Source of the DNA: Ooceraea biroi
Lineage: Eukaryota; Arthropoda; Insecta; Hymenoptera; Formicidae
DNA length: 64,000 nucleotides
Assembly: GCF_003672135.1 (NCBI RefSeq)
Contig: NC_039509.1
Span: 17,181,495-17,245,494, forward strand
Direction of reading: 5' to 3'
Part shown: piece by piece, positions 12,201 to 24,931 of the stretch
How the letters are laid out: each line of letters starts with the position of its first letter
Numbering within the stretch: the first letter of the stretch is position 1
The notes under the pieces: generated by a model
What the model saw: only the letters and a program-made list of their open reading frames with translations
What the model was told of the DNA's origin: nothing
The model's database searches: none
Program-made: the position numbers and the translations under genes

Positions 12201-12494
12201 GACGAGAACGGTGTGGTCGATATTCGAGAGGTATAATTTTCGGTCTGATTATGTTTTTCATTGCGATTGCGTTCGTTTCTCGTTATTTCACCAATGTTTC
12301 CTTCTTTTTAGGCGCTGATTTTGTACCAGCACATCGCAATGCCGTACAAGAAGTACAAGGCGCAGAGGACGTCCGCAAGATGCCGGATAACGCAACAGGA
12401 GAAACGTGAGGTGGAGGAATATGCCAGTCTGGTTGGGATGCCGTGCGCGCGAAAGATGCTGCTCTATCGCTATTCTTCATTTTCCGATACGTAA
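9215..12494 (+). CDS. Ate1: Arginyl-tRNA--protein transferase Ate1
   Basis: Exons: 9215-9311, 9440-9566, 9676-9803, 9888-10315, then either 10738-10899 or 11288-11443, then 11697-11869, 11969-12230 and 12312-12494. The product is 517 residues with the second alternative exon and 519 with the first. N-terminal HKCGYCKG and QTCCPLYTIR carry the conserved cysteines that bind a metal or Fe-S cofactor in yeast ATE1. The C-terminal core has GYGSFHEQYWLDNELIAVGV, SVYFFYDP, YYYMGFYIHTCPKMRYK and LCPETYVW. Ate1 transfers Arg from tRNA to N-terminal Asp, Glu or oxidised Cys and so makes Arg/N-degron substrates. Both alternative exons are phase 0 at each end and code for homologous segments, as in mammalian ATE1. 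Confidence 0.96.
10738..10899 (+). other. Ate1: Ate1 alternative exon A
   Basis: This is a 54-codon exon, flanked by an AG and a GTAATT donor. It encodes a segment beginning LRLVRTAPMSSEYL, with VYKKYQTTIHG, and ending RFLVKSPVQ. It aligns end to end with exon B (11288-11443), so one of the two is presumably used per transcript. Confidence 0.88.
11288..11443 (+). other. Ate1: Ate1 alternative exon B
   Basis: This is a 52-codon exon, flanked by CCAG and a GTACAC donor. It encodes MKLVRTMSDEFLN, then LFKKYQMAIHNDPPEQ, and ends NFLVKSPLQ. The KYQ(M)AIH(N)DPP signature matches one of the two mutually exclusive vertebrate ATE1 exons closely. Like exon A it starts and ends in phase 0, so swapping leaves the frame unchanged. 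Confidence 0.9.
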
Positions 12495-13627
12495 ACGCGA
12501 AATACGATATCAGCGCTGGAGGACTTGCGCGTCACGCGCGTAGGTGCATCCTTGATGGAAGATCCTTTGGACTTCAGAGAGTGATCAGCAATTCGAAGTT
12601 TTTATGTACAGAGAAATTGCAGACTTAATTGTTTTTAGAATCAATATAGTTAAGTAGGCATCTCGATTACGCGTTACAAACTGGAATCAGACAGCACTTA
12701 GGATGTATTTATTTAATAAATTATGTGCAAAGTCGCTTTTCATCGTACAATATACGCAAGAGATTCTTCATTGAGAAACTTTCGAGCCTCAATTTAAGTA
12801 TTTTGAAACTAATATTTTGAAGAACGACTTAATCGAGTTTTCGCGTTAATTAACTTTCCTCTTTGCTCATAATATAAATAGGTATACGCAATGCCTCGTA
12901 ATGTAAGCATTATGAAATTGTGAATAGGAAGTGAAATTGTGATTGCAGATTAACAGGACACTAAGCTTGTGTAGAAAAAGTTTAATGTAACGATCCATAC
13001 TGCCGAGTACAAAGTAAAATAAATAATCTGAACTATAACAAGTAATACGTGATACAACTTTGTTACTCGGTATAACGCATCGCAATAATCGAGTTTGTCT
13101 GTAGAATAAAAATCAAAGAAAAGATTGGGACTTCTTGACGAGAGGAGCGCTCAATTTTTAAATACTGCAAACAGAAGCCTATGAAACAGTCCGTAAAATA
13201 ACATTTCAATAGTTCAAACATTCTCCTCAATTCGTCGAACAGCCATTAAAAAGTATTGTGATTTTAAAGTCAACATTTTCAAGAGTCTCAATTCCTTAGG
13301 CGTCCCCTAGGTCCAAGATTTCCAAAACCTCTTTGAATGCATTTTCTAATTTTATCAAGCCTTGCTACAGAGTTTCTTGAACAGTCAGAATATAAATAAC
13401 AGTCAGGAAATTTGTCATATATATTTTGTTTTCCAATGATTTGTTCGATATTCTTCAGTCTTGACTTCTCAGGTCCTTTTTGTACATCTTGGTCCTTGCG
13501 AATCTTTCTTAAAGTGTCTTCTGGCATTGCTCAGAACATCGTTTTCAACAACGGAATATTTTTATCACTTTGTTCACGACATATCGATACTTGAATGAAG
13601 ATTTTGACTGCATTAGCCTCCGTACGT
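12495..13627. other. Spacer with Ate1 and SLC17 3' ends
   Basis: AT-rich tail-to-tail spacer. A minus-strand 79-codon open frame (13527-13288, Lys/Arg-rich) has no recognisable domain and lies where the transporter's 3' UTR should be, so I do not call it a gene. Confidence 0.45.
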
Positions 13628-16600
13628 TTAGGTATTTGTAGCAGGCTTCGCTTTGCGCTCTTCATCCTCCGCGTTCTCGGCCGGTCTATCTACCTGAAGC
13701 TCATTCCAGCTCTGTATGTTACCGCTACCTCCAAACAGGAATACAATCATGCTGCCAATGCACACTGCCGCGCCGATCCAGAAGAGTATTTGCCACCTGT
13801 CGATCGGATGCTAGTACGAAGAAAGAAGCAAATTCACGTTGAAATTAAAATTGCACGAACAAGATTCGAGGATACTGAAAACCTCGACTCAATTACTATC
13901 AAAACGAATTATATAAGTTACAGCAGTGATAAATTAGGCACCAAGCTGTTATGGTACGCGGTATCTATCCAGAAGCCATCAGTAGTGACGTAAGTAATAG
14001 CCGTAAAAGCCTTAAAGTCAGAAGTTATGCAGTTGTACACCGAATGATTATGAAGCGGTGGTACATTATAATTATGCAGTTACGCAACGAACAATTATTA
14101 TGAGTCGCCAAGTGCACCACAAGATAAACCTTTAGCAAGCTGACTTCCTTACAAAAAAATAGTCAAATTAATAAATCAGCAATCGAAATTTTTGAAATCA
14201 GCAATTAGCTTTATGACTGCAAATTATGAATTAGATTGTTATAAATAATTTTCGGTTTATGATAATATAATTAGTTAATATTAATATTAACATTTAGATT
14301 ATTCCTGATTTCGAAAGTGGACAATCCAATCTTACAAATACACAAACGTTTCAAGGTATCGTTATCATTCAGACGTTTTTACGAGTTCGATTATCATAAA
14401 CAACAATGGATTTGAATGCCAAGGTGGCTTTGATGATTCGAATGTTAATGTGCCTTTAGTGAAATCGGCATTAAGTAAGTGCCTTTTTCTCATTAAGATG
14501 ATTGATTTACGATCTTACCCCATATTTTCCGGCGATTTCCTCAACAATGGGTGGTATGATGAAACCAGATGTAGTACCGACCGTGTTCATGATGCCGTAG
14601 AGGAAGCCGGCAAAGTTCGGCGCGAGATCCTGATTGTTCGACAAATTGGAAATGAGAGCGGCGCCGTTGAAGCCCAACGCCAGTACCAGGAAGATGTTCG
14701 CGAGCACGAAGTCGCAGCCAACGTAGCCGACCAATACCAAGAAGATACCCGGTAAAAAGTGCGCTGGAAAATACGAAAATTGTGTGCGTTGCGTCTCTAT
14801 ATAATCTACTGACTGACTGTAACGTTAATCTGATCCTTCAATTTCCGATACTCACAAAATATAGTCGCGAGCTTTCGCAGGAGGGTGACGCTGATAATCT
14901 GCTTCCTCTTGATGGTATCACCCGCCCAACTGAAGAAGAAACCGAACAACATCCTGCCGGCCCAGGGCGCGCCGGCCGCGGCGCCGCCCCTCGTTAACTG
15001 GAATCCCAGCGCTTTGGTCAGGTACAACATCAGCGAGTTTTGATAGAAGAACAGCAAGAAGAGATTTCCAAAGTGGCATATGATTAGACTGATGAACGGT
15101 ATCGACGTCAGTATCTGCCGCACTGGAGTTTGCTTCCACGTCGGTTTCTCAGTGCGAACGATTCCCGTTTGCGCGCTATCAGAACAAAATTAAAGTCCTC
15201 ATTTTGGTACTTTCTTTATGAATATTACTATCTTAAGAAAAGAGCTGTTCACGCAAAAGATTAATCGACTTTGCGATTGACTCACTTTAGGATGTAATCC
15301 TTCTCCTCGGTAGAGATGCCCGGGTGCTCTGAGGGCGAGTCGTAGGCAATCAGCGCCCAGAAGCCGATCCACAGGAACATTAGCAAGGACGGTATGTACC
15401 AACCCGACTCCCAATTGAGACACTCCGCGATACCGGCTATCATCGGGTAAGTGAGGATGGTGCCGAAGGTGCCACCCAGCAGGGACCAGATGAAACGTGC
15501 CCTTTCATGCGGCGGAGCCCACTTGGCGACCATGGTATGGCACGCGGGGAATGTCACGCCACCCGTGACGCCGATGATGATCCTGGAGAACAAGAGGACA
15601 CCCCAGTGTGCCTGCGCGAGGAATGGGCTTATCAGGGAGATCGTGGCGGCCAGGATCGACGACCAGAGCACCGCTTTTCGCGGTCCGTATCTCAGGGACA
15701 CCCAGCCGCCGATGAAGTTGCCGGGTACATTGCCGTAGCTGTAACTGGCCAACAGTTGGCCGCGCACGAACGGCGTCCAGTCAAACGGTAGACCGCTGAA
15801 GAAAGCGTATGGAGCGTCCGAGGGTCGCGCAGGGACATCACGGCGATGCAGCGAGTGCAATGTCTGGTCCTCGTCCTCCTGGACGCGGTCCAGGATATAT
15901 GTTTCCAGATAGCTGCCTGGATCGAGCGGATTGACGTCTCGTCGTCGTCGTGCAGTCTCATTGAACACGCATACGCCGGCCACCGTGTGGTTGACCGGCA
16001 TCTCCTTGATCATCGGCACCACCAAGATCGGCATCTGCAGGCGGCAATTGTAACTGGTCCAGCAGGCCGTAAACATCATCACGCACATCAGAATCCGCAT
16101 TGGAATCCATCCTGAGAATTGCAAGATCAAAAAAAATGAGTATGAGTCTTCGTTATCTGTTCCGCGCCTTGGTTCCTCGATTATCGAGATTGAGATGCGA
16201 TTAGGACACTTCTCTCATTATTAATCGAAAGCGAGGAGGTTTTTTTAGTTTGGGCAAACAGATAACAGAATTATTACGCAAGTGATCATTAACTGATGAC
16301 ACGCAGCTGCTACGTTCGCCTTAAAAGAAACACGAAATAATAAAATCTTTTTAATATGTCTCCTTCTTGCTTAAATTGTCTTACACCAGAGCGATTTTTT
16401 TCCAACGTCTTACTTTAGAGTTCTGTCAGCGGGAAGATTCTGTTCGAGGAAACATAAAACCGAGAATGACCCACTTAGTCTAATGATTAGACTATGCCAT
16501 AGTATCTCTCCTCTAATATTTTCAACGTGATTGCCGCCGTCATTACAATTGCGCACTTACGTAAAAGTTTCCAGAAAATCGCCGGTCGAATCGCGTGCAA

Positions 16601-18139
16601 GCTTTGGCGCAACGCCTGCATTTGGATAAACAAATTGACGAGGGAGCGGAAAGATTCGTCTCGCTGTCGATTGACAGAATTGTGTCACATTGCCATGCCA
16701 ACTGGATTAGCGCAAATAATTAGTCGCTTCTTTCGTCAGTTTTGAATCATGAATTTGCGTTTTCAATTCTAATCGCGACTTGCACACAGACATTTAGTTT
16801 ACCGAGGTCGTTATCGCTATCCTCGTTCGCGTTCTCTTAAGGTGCGCATAAAATCTGAAAACTCTGAAAAAACGTGATTCGACGTGTCTATATAAACCGA
16901 CGTTGTTGATTGAAAATGATAATCGATTCTTTGTTTTTCGTCTTTTTTTGTAAATAATATAAACCCCATGTTCCGATATTACTGCCAGTACTGAAAATCT
17001 ATAGTATACGTGACATAAGCCATAGCTTTCTGTACTGGCAGTCAAATATCGGAACGCAGCCAAATTAGCATTACACTTATGAATAATTATTAAATATTAT
17101 TTCTTCCAGCTGCGTGCTCTCTTCAATTAAAAGTGAATACAAAGTTAATACGAAAAAAAATTAACACGAAAGAGTTGAATACAATTAATGGTTTCGATAT
17201 CCGGGATATCTCGCCAACAACGTCCGCTTAAAATTCCGTAGAAAGTTTCTCCACATGTCGCTCATGCATTTGCAAAGGCTGCCTCTGCGCGATTTGTCAT
17301 TAGGATGAATTTTAAATTCATCGTGTGAAATGGAGTACACAAGTATGCACGAACCAGCACATAAATATACCAGCAATGTCTTGTGCAAAATAAATCGAAT
17401 CTCCGTCTAACTGTACCTGTTTTAACGGCGTACAATACATTCGCGGCATTTCAAGTCGCAAGTCCTGACAGTCATAAAAAGCTGTCATCAAACAATAATT
17501 TCTTACCCTGCCCGGCTGGAACGACTTATTTACCGATTTCGATTTCGAGCAAAAGACAACCGCAGGATCGAGAACTGTAACGAACGCAAGTTTCAAACAA
17601 GAGAAATAAATTATTTCTCATGTAATTCGAGATTAATGATCATACAAAGTTTCGCGAGGTGTTTGTGTCAGTGTCGCGGGTTCATTCGCGCGAAGGCGCT
17701 TCGTAAAAAATCGATCGATCTCATGGATCGCGGAGGTCTACGCCATCGCCTACGCGCGCAGCAAGGTTGAATAACGGACACTGTTCGCAAACTGTGCCAA
17801 AAATGCCGAAAGTAAAAGCACACCTCTCTCTTGGAATAAGAAATGACGCTTTGAATTTCCAATTTCGCTCGGAGCGGAATTCGATACAACTTTACGATGT
17901 AAAATCGAGAAAAATCACGAATCCTCTCATTCTGCAGTGAGGCTCGCAAATCTCGCAATGCGGATCTTGCGAAAGGCGGAACAACGGAAAGAAGAGAGCT
18001 TCGTCGCGATCGATGGAATCACGATTCGATCCACAATTCGCGCATCGATTTCCTACAACGAGGAACGATCTCTCGTGAAAATGGAAGTGAAGTTCGACTT
18101 ACGTGCTAACAATCTGTGAATTTTCTGGTTTAAGAACAT
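13628..18139 (-). CDS. SLC17-family (sialin-like) MFS anion transporter
   Basis: Exons: 18139-18103 (candidate first exon), 16111-15286, 15175-14856, 14763-14519, 13810-13628; total 536 residues. The body has the SLC17 pattern: TM1 with MCVMMFTACWTSYNCRLQMP, a large glycosylation-prone luminal loop (NHT, NET), then GNFIGGWVSLRYGPRKA, GVTGGVTFPACHTMVAKWAP and SEHPGISTEEKDYI, with twelve hydrophobic segments overall. The family exports or cotransports organic anions, phosphate, sialic acid or glutamate; substrate cannot be assigned. The first exon is inferred: it has an ATG, a GTAAGT donor and the right phase, and would encode MFLNQKIHRLLA joined to RWIPMRIL, with a ~2-kb first intron. The remaining exons are secure. 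Confidence 0.88.
16970..17055. repeat. Foldback element (imperfect inverted repeat), copy 1
   Basis: About 35-bp arms starting GTTCCGATATT and ACTGCCAGTACTGAAAA fold back onto the complement of the right arm (CTTTCTGTACTGGCAGTC, then AATATCGGAAC) around a loop of roughly 15 bases. The arms differ by small mismatches and a 2-base gap. It lies in the large first intron of the SLC17 gene. A truncated relative is at 52775-52831. It looks like a short non-autonomous transposon or a hairpin-forming repeat. Confidence 0.75.
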
Positions 18140-19476
18140 GTTGCGGCGGCCTCCTCGTCGTAGAACTCACTGGCGCGCGGTCTCGCAGATTCGTGACATT
18201 CTCAACAACGACTTTTTCGGCTGTCTCGGTCGTTCGAATGACGCTCGCCTAGGCGCGTAAGAAAATGACTGGCTAGGCGTCTGGAGACGGTCTATATAAA
18301 TCCTCCATGGGTGGTAAGGGAGTACACAGGTGGGGACTCTCCCGGAGGATAATCGGGCCCCCCGGAGAATCTTTCCAGTGGCGATGTGTCAGTGAAACCG
18401 CACGAGTTTCACTCTTTTTACAGAAATGCGTTTTGCTCGATCGTAAACGAGACATGATTATCGTGATTGATTAGTGGTGTCGAAAGGCGAATGTATTGTA
18501 TTATATCGACCACGCGTCATCGATCGTATTTTGTATATCTTACAAATCAGTGAAGATTGAAAGATCAAACTTGCTTACCGAGTGTGTAGAATAACAAATT
18601 AAGTGTGAAGTGTAGAATTTCACACCTTGCCGCATCGGATTATGATTATTAAGTCGTGCCGTAGGCGCGCAAATTATTAAATTTGTGTAACAATAATAAA
18701 TGATGGAAAAAGAAGACAGCGGGGGAATAATCAACCCGCTTTCCGCCGTGCGTTTCGATCAATTTTCGATAGATTCGCGGATCTAGAGGAAACAAGGCGA
18801 GAAACCGCGCAAACTTCAATGACAAAACGACACATTAAAAATAGTATCCGATTAATTGACGGGTAATGAAATTCATCTCGCTCGAGGTGCAAGTGAAATT
18901 TTCGTGTCACCTGTGCGACGCGCGCTCACAATGTTATCGATTGTGCGCGCTCGCCATAATCGACTACTCGAGCATTAAGCTTCTTATCTGCAAAATTACA
19001 CGCCAGTACAGTTGTACGCATAATTACACGCAAATTGCGCGCATATACGTTACGCTTTACTCCTCGCATTTAAACCCGTATCGAACAGATCTCGATCCAA
19101 AATGGCGGATTTTGAATCGCGACGGAGCCAGTATTCGAGCTGATAAGACGGCATCGCAAGCTTTTAAACCCTAAAATCATCCCCAGAGTCATCGAGTCGT
19201 AAAAAATAAAACGCAGAGATGCATGCTTACATTAAACTTAACTAACAATTTCTAGATTAACGATAAAAGCGATGAAACGATCGCTGGTTTTCCAATGAGG
19301 GAAACGCGCGATCTATCTATCAGCCTCGTGCGATATTCGACGAGTCATTATAGAATGCGGGTGCAACGGTCACAGAATCAGTCGTGACGTGCAAGCGACA
19401 GCGAGAGCTCGACGGAGATTCCGCGCCGCGTATATACGCTCGTCCAGTAAAAATCGCGTACACACGAAAAACAAGG
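18140..19476. promoter_or_regulatory. Head-to-head spacer between SLC17 and HACL1
   Basis: About 1.3 kb between the proposed divergent start codons. It contains a plus-strand TATATAA-like box near 18291-18297 and is rich in CpG and TCGA-type words. No exon is recognisable beyond possible 5' UTR sequence. Confidence 0.4.
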
Positions 19477-22400
19477 ATGAAGAACGGAAATCAAATTATG
19501 GCAGAGGCCCTGAAAGAGCAGGTACGTTCCGATGTTCCGTGATTCGCGTGTTTTTCATGTATAATTTCATCGTTATCAATGCTGATTGCCAGCCGGATTC
19601 TGCACTTTCGACACCCTCGAAAATTCTCCGCGGAACTTTGCGGTTCCCTTGCAGGATTATTCATTCCGAGTGAACTTGGAGTTCGTTTTTAGAATCTGTT
19701 TGACGATCGATCGATCGTGCTCCGTCGAGCGTCGTATCGATTTGAAGGTTATGATCGCTAAATTGGAGAACTGATGTCAGCTCTCTTCCGCGCGATTCTT
19801 TTTGTTTAAAATTCGTAATTTCTTTCTTTTCAAAATCGTGTTACTTGTTGCTTATATAATGAACAATGCCAAATTTTTTAAATGAATAAAAAGTTTGATT
19901 GAGACACATAATAAAATAAATACAGTAATTAAAAAACAGTGCACGCACGCACATACACATACGTAAACAGCAAAATATTTCAATAAATTTAAAATATTGA
20001 GCAAACAATAAATTAAATTTAAATAGTAATTTAAAGACAACTTATTTAATTTGAAGACGATGTTTGTAGGCTTATAAACATTATTGTTGCAACTTGATGA
20101 TTTATCATTAATCATCACTGGCAACTGTCGAGTAAACGAAGATAAAAATAGACGCGCACTGACACGTCTGACATTAGTATACCAACAAAACATCAAAGTT
20201 TAGCATAACAACGAACTTTTTATGCGCTCCAAACATTCGATACATTTTCATCGCGATTGAAAACTCGATCGCGACGATTTCGTGGCCGATCGCACGCGCG
20301 CTTATCGCAAATCGAATTCGCGTGCGACGCTCAATTTTTATCGCTCTCATATAAATCTCATCGTGTAATACTCACGTTTTGTCGTTCGCGCCGAGATTAA
20401 CGGCGTACGCTCGTCGCACTCTTGACACACGTCCGGCTGTCGATGCATGCTGACTGATCCGTTTCTTGTCATTCGCCTCGTTGAGGTCGTTGCTGCAACA
20501 AACGGCGGTCTTGTAGCTCTTCATTTTCGCGTTGTGCGGCGAAATAAATAAATGCGTTATCAATGCACCGATAAACGCGTCGCGACCCGTTGCAATGTCT
20601 ATGGTCGAGCGACTTAAAATGTAAGTTGGAACGTTTCATCTCGGCGAAAACGAATATAGAATAACAAATACAAAAAGCAACTGAGATGTGGAATGAAGTA
20701 AACATCGGCGATGCAATAATCGAATGATTGAAGCAAAAAATGAGATTTAAATGCTTCCAAAAGACTTCTTCTTTGAAGAAGAAAATCAGGTAGATTTTTT
20801 GCTGGTGAAGATTTAAGTCAGAATAGTTGTTTTAAGATATTCTCTTGTTTGCACTGTTTTTATAATACATTACAAATGCGTGTATGCACACAGGGTTTAA
20901 CTTACGTCTTCGGCATCATGGGCCACCCGGTGATTGACCTGGCGCTAAGCATGCAGGCCGCCGGTCTGCAATACCTGGGTTTCAGGAACGAGCAAGCTGC
21001 ATGTTACGCCGCACAAGCTTACGGCTATCTAACGAGTATAGATTTTTTCATTTTCTTCATTAATGTGAATATTCTAATAAATTGCACGTAAAATAATGCA
21101 ACAGCAAGTTATACGATAGTAATAATAATAATACTATTATTTAAGCAATTAGTTTTCAAAGAACGAATCCCATTCTGATAAAAAAGTTTGATAAAAAAGG
21201 AATTTTGTCATATATCTACCAATTAAAACTATCAGTTGAGCCACCGAGCAGAGCATACTTAATAACAATTTGATGACTCGTGAAAGTGACAAAATAAATA
21301 AAACTATGAACACGAATTTCTACATAACGTACGGGCCTTCCTCTCTAGGAAAACCCGCGGTGGTGCTATGCGTCTCCGGTCCAGGATTGCTGCACGTCAT
21401 CGGCGGCATGGCGAACGCGCAAGTGAATTGCTGGTGAGCAGCGAATACTCCAATACTTTTTTTTAATCACTTGATTAGCTTCTTTAATGAAGCACGCATC
21501 GCTGGTAATGCTAGAACGAACCCAAGCAAGTTGCAAGGTCCAGATATGCAGTTGGCAAAAATAGATAATACACTGTACAGTAAGATACGCGTATCTGGAA
21601 GAGAATTTTTGTTGAACAGTATACCATGTGCTAGCATTAAAACTTAGTTTAATGCGTTAATAGCTTCCAAAAGAATTTCACGTAAGATCTTGATAAAGCG
21701 GGAATCGCGACACAATTAGTTTCCCCTTTTTGTATCTTGCGAGCAAATCGCGTAGACGTAGACATAGTAATTTTGTTATCGCAATTGTTAATCCAACAAA
21801 TTGCCGTGGAAATTGCTCGTCTCCGACTTCCGATCGCGATCTCGTAACATTGATATCACGACAATGCATCGGTGCGATAACATCATCTACGTCCTCTTGA
21901 GTTTTCCTGACAGACACGATTTCAGGCATACGACGACATCGATTTCCGGTGTCCCTGTGAAGAGAATAGTGCGCGAGTTAATGCTCTGCCAAGTACTCGA
22001 TGTACATCTGATAGCTGGACACTGCGTAGTCCTTTTTTGCGACTCGCGCGCAATGATATATTTTCACTCACATTTCTGTTCTTTTTTATTGCGTATAAAA
22101 TCCTTGCGTTCACGGCGCTTATCATGTTTATATTAAATGCTTCGATGTGACGCAAGAAGGTAAATCTATCTCGTACAGTCGTTCAGCGATGTGCCAAGAA
22201 ACAAGAAGATCTCCTCAAACAGTCGACAATGTATTAAGATAAACCAAGAGGAATCCATTCGCATAAAATGTAAACTTTCGATCGTCGAAAATCGTTTTCG
22301 AACGATTTTAGAATTCATAATTTATTTTTCGTAAACTAAAAATAACGCGTCAGTTTGTTCTGGCACTTATTATTACTATTCTTCAAATTTTGGGCTCTCG

Positions 22401-24663
22401 AATTTTCGAATTTGTTCAAAGTTTCTATTCTGATCACGCGAATTTTGCAACAGGCCTGTGCTCGTGCTGGGAGGATCGTGTCCGGAGGATCATGAGGGAA
22501 TAGGCGGTTTCCAGGAATGGCCACAAGTCGAGGCGAGCAGACCTTACTGTAAATACGCGGCTAGACCACCGTCAGCCGCGCTTGTACCAATGCACGTCGA
22601 AAAGGCCGTGCGACTCGCCACTTACGGCAGACCAGGTAGAGCACAACTTGATTAAACATTTGCTGTGATTCTCGTAAAAAAAAATAAATTCTTTTTATGA
22701 CACACTGTTCTGCCTGCAGGCGCCGTTTATCTCGACTTACCCGCCACATTGCTGACCCAAAGTGTGGACGAGAGCAAGATAATCAAGGTATCTCCGTGCC
22801 CGTCGCCACCCTTATCGTATCCTGATGAGAGATTAATCGAGCAGGCAGCGAATTTACTGATAAAAGCAAAGAGACCGTTAGTGATCGTCGGCAAAGGTGA
22901 AGCCACGAGAGTGCTCAGAAAATTTTTGCCTTAATCACCTGTCCTCTCTTCTTCCTTTTTCTTACTAAATGTTTCACGCGCCGTTTCAGGAGCCGCTTAC
23001 GGTCGAGCCGAGGTTCCGGCAAGAGACCTTGTCTACTCCACGGATGTGCCGTTCCTGCCGACGCCGATGGGCAAGGGAGTCGTACCAGATACGGACGAGC
23101 GTTGCGTCTCCAGTGCGCGCACGTATGCCCTACTGCACTCCGACGTGGTGTTGCTGCTGGGCGCGAGATTAAATTGGATGTTGCACTTTGGACGACCGCC
23201 CAGGTTTCAAAGCAATGTCAGAGTAATACAGGTAAACCTTGCCTTTCGGATTAATACACAATTGCTACGACGTTCTTACATTAAAGTATAAAACTGTTGC
23301 AGATCGATTTATGTGCCGAAGAATTGCACAATTCGGTGTCCTCCGCTGTCGCAATACAGGCTGACATCGCGCCTGCAACGGAATGCTTGGCGAACACGTT
23401 GAAGGGTCGAAAGTGGCGTGTCGACCGAAATGGACCCTGGTGGAAGGACCTTGCGATGAAGGCTGAAAAGAACAAGCGATCAGTTCACGTAAGCGTTGTT
23501 TCTAGTCGCGGATTGAATGATCATTTTTTCTCTTGACGACTGATTTGCATGTATCACTTATTCGCAGAGGATGTCGTTGGACACCAGCGTTCCCCTGAAT
23601 TATTACACCGTTTTTAAGCACATACAAGATGTAATGCCGAGTGGTAAGCACCTCCACATCATTGATCATCCCTGAAAATATTAATTTCATAGAAAAAATA
23701 TGGCAAATGGTTTTCTTGCAGATTGTATCATCTGTTCGGAGGGAGCCAATACAATGGACATAGGACGGACTATTCTCTTGAACAATCTGCCTCGCCATAG
23801 ATTGGACGCCGGTACCTTCGGCACCATGGGCGTCGGTCTTGGATTTGCTATTGCGGCCGCCCTTTACTGCAAAGATAACGCGCCAAAGAAGAGAGTGATT
23901 TGCGTGGAGGGAGACAGCGCCTTTGGCTTCTCTGGAATGGAGATCGAAACCATGTTTCGGTAATGCAGTAGTCGATAGAGAAGATCCTGTCTCGCATCAA
24001 GTCCTGTCATGTACAGAAAGTGCAATCCGCCATATAGCTAGCCGCATAATCTGTTTTATGAAGAGCATTTTAAATTCTTGATCCCAGGAATAGATTAAGC
24101 GTTCCAAATAACCTGATTACCCAATCGATAATTTCCCTGTTATATTCTTGTGTTTCTTCGTTTGCTCCGCAGATATAAATTGCCGGTGATTATTATGATC
24201 ATAAATAATAACGGTATATACAATGGTTTCGACACTGAAACCTTCAGACAGATACAAGCGTCTGGAGATCCTACACAAGTGTACGTATTTCAGTGTAACC
24301 TTGACACTGAATACTCATAAAGCGAGTATTATCAAGCCGCGTATTCCAATGATCACTTTTTGTCTTACTTTTATTTTCAGAACGCCACCATTTACCTTAA
24401 CGTCAGAAACTCATTATGAAAAGCTGATGGAAATGTTCGGCAGGAAAGGTCACTTTTGCACTACTGTGCAAGACATTCAGCAAGCGTTGAAAGTGTCGCT
24501 CAAGGTAAACTCAAGCATTCAAGAAAACTCTTTGAATATTGAAATCAAAATGCGTAAATTATTTCAGGTGATGGATAGTCCTAGTTTAATAAATATCATG
24601 ATCAATCCACAAGCGGATCGTAAGGAACAACAGTTTAATTGGCTGACGGAATCAAAATTATAA
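19477..24663 (+). CDS. HACL1: 2-hydroxyacyl-CoA lyase HACL1 (peroxisomal, ThDP-dependent)
   Basis: Twelve exons: 19477-19521, 20894-21035, 21349-21433, 22454-22635, 22720-22896, 22990-23231, 23303-23488, 23568-23643, 23722-23959, 24173-24280, 24381-24504, 24568-24663; total 566 residues (human 578). The catalytic glutamate that activates thiamine diphosphate is in FRNEQAACYAAQAYGY. The cofactor/Mg site is VEGDSAFGFSGMEIET through IINNNGIYNGFD. Other family blocks are CVSGPGLLHVIGGMANAQVN, FLPTPMGKGVVPD and DAGTFGTMGVGLGFAI. The C-terminus is SKL, the canonical PTS1 peroxisomal signal. HACL1 cleaves 2-hydroxyacyl-CoA during alpha-oxidation of 3-methyl-branched and 2-hydroxy fatty acids, giving formyl-CoA and a shortened aldehyde. 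The 45-base first exon is short but in phase and resembles the human N-terminus. Confidence 0.97.
22288..22309. repeat. Small perfect hairpin in HACL1 intron 3
   Basis: Nine-base arms AAAATCGTT and AACGATTTT surround a TTCG tetraloop. It is short enough to be chance in AT-rich intron sequence. Confidence 0.4.
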
Positions 24664-24931
24664 ATATTACAGAGTATTGCATTATCAACACAAAGCTATT
24701 ATTACCCATCGTAATATTAAGTCTATTTTTCTACCCTTGTTTACAAAGATATATTACTCTGCTGGCTGATAATTAATACTTTTTTATATAATAAGGATTA
24801 AGGTGTATCATATTTATTCATTAGTTCAGAGAATCGATTATGTAGTATTAAAGGAATTCAAAAATATATATATTGTTATACCAAGCATATGTGGCAATTG
24901 TAAATAATATAATACGACATAGGAAAATGTA

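Noticed and set aside
13288..13527. 79-codon minus-strand frame, Lys/Arg-rich
   Set aside because: No recognisable motif, and it sits where the SLC17 3' UTR is expected, ~100 bp after that gene's stop.
15451..16115. Several plus-strand frames with His/Arg-rich translation
   Set aside because: All are antisense to the GC-rich second exon of the SLC17 transporter.
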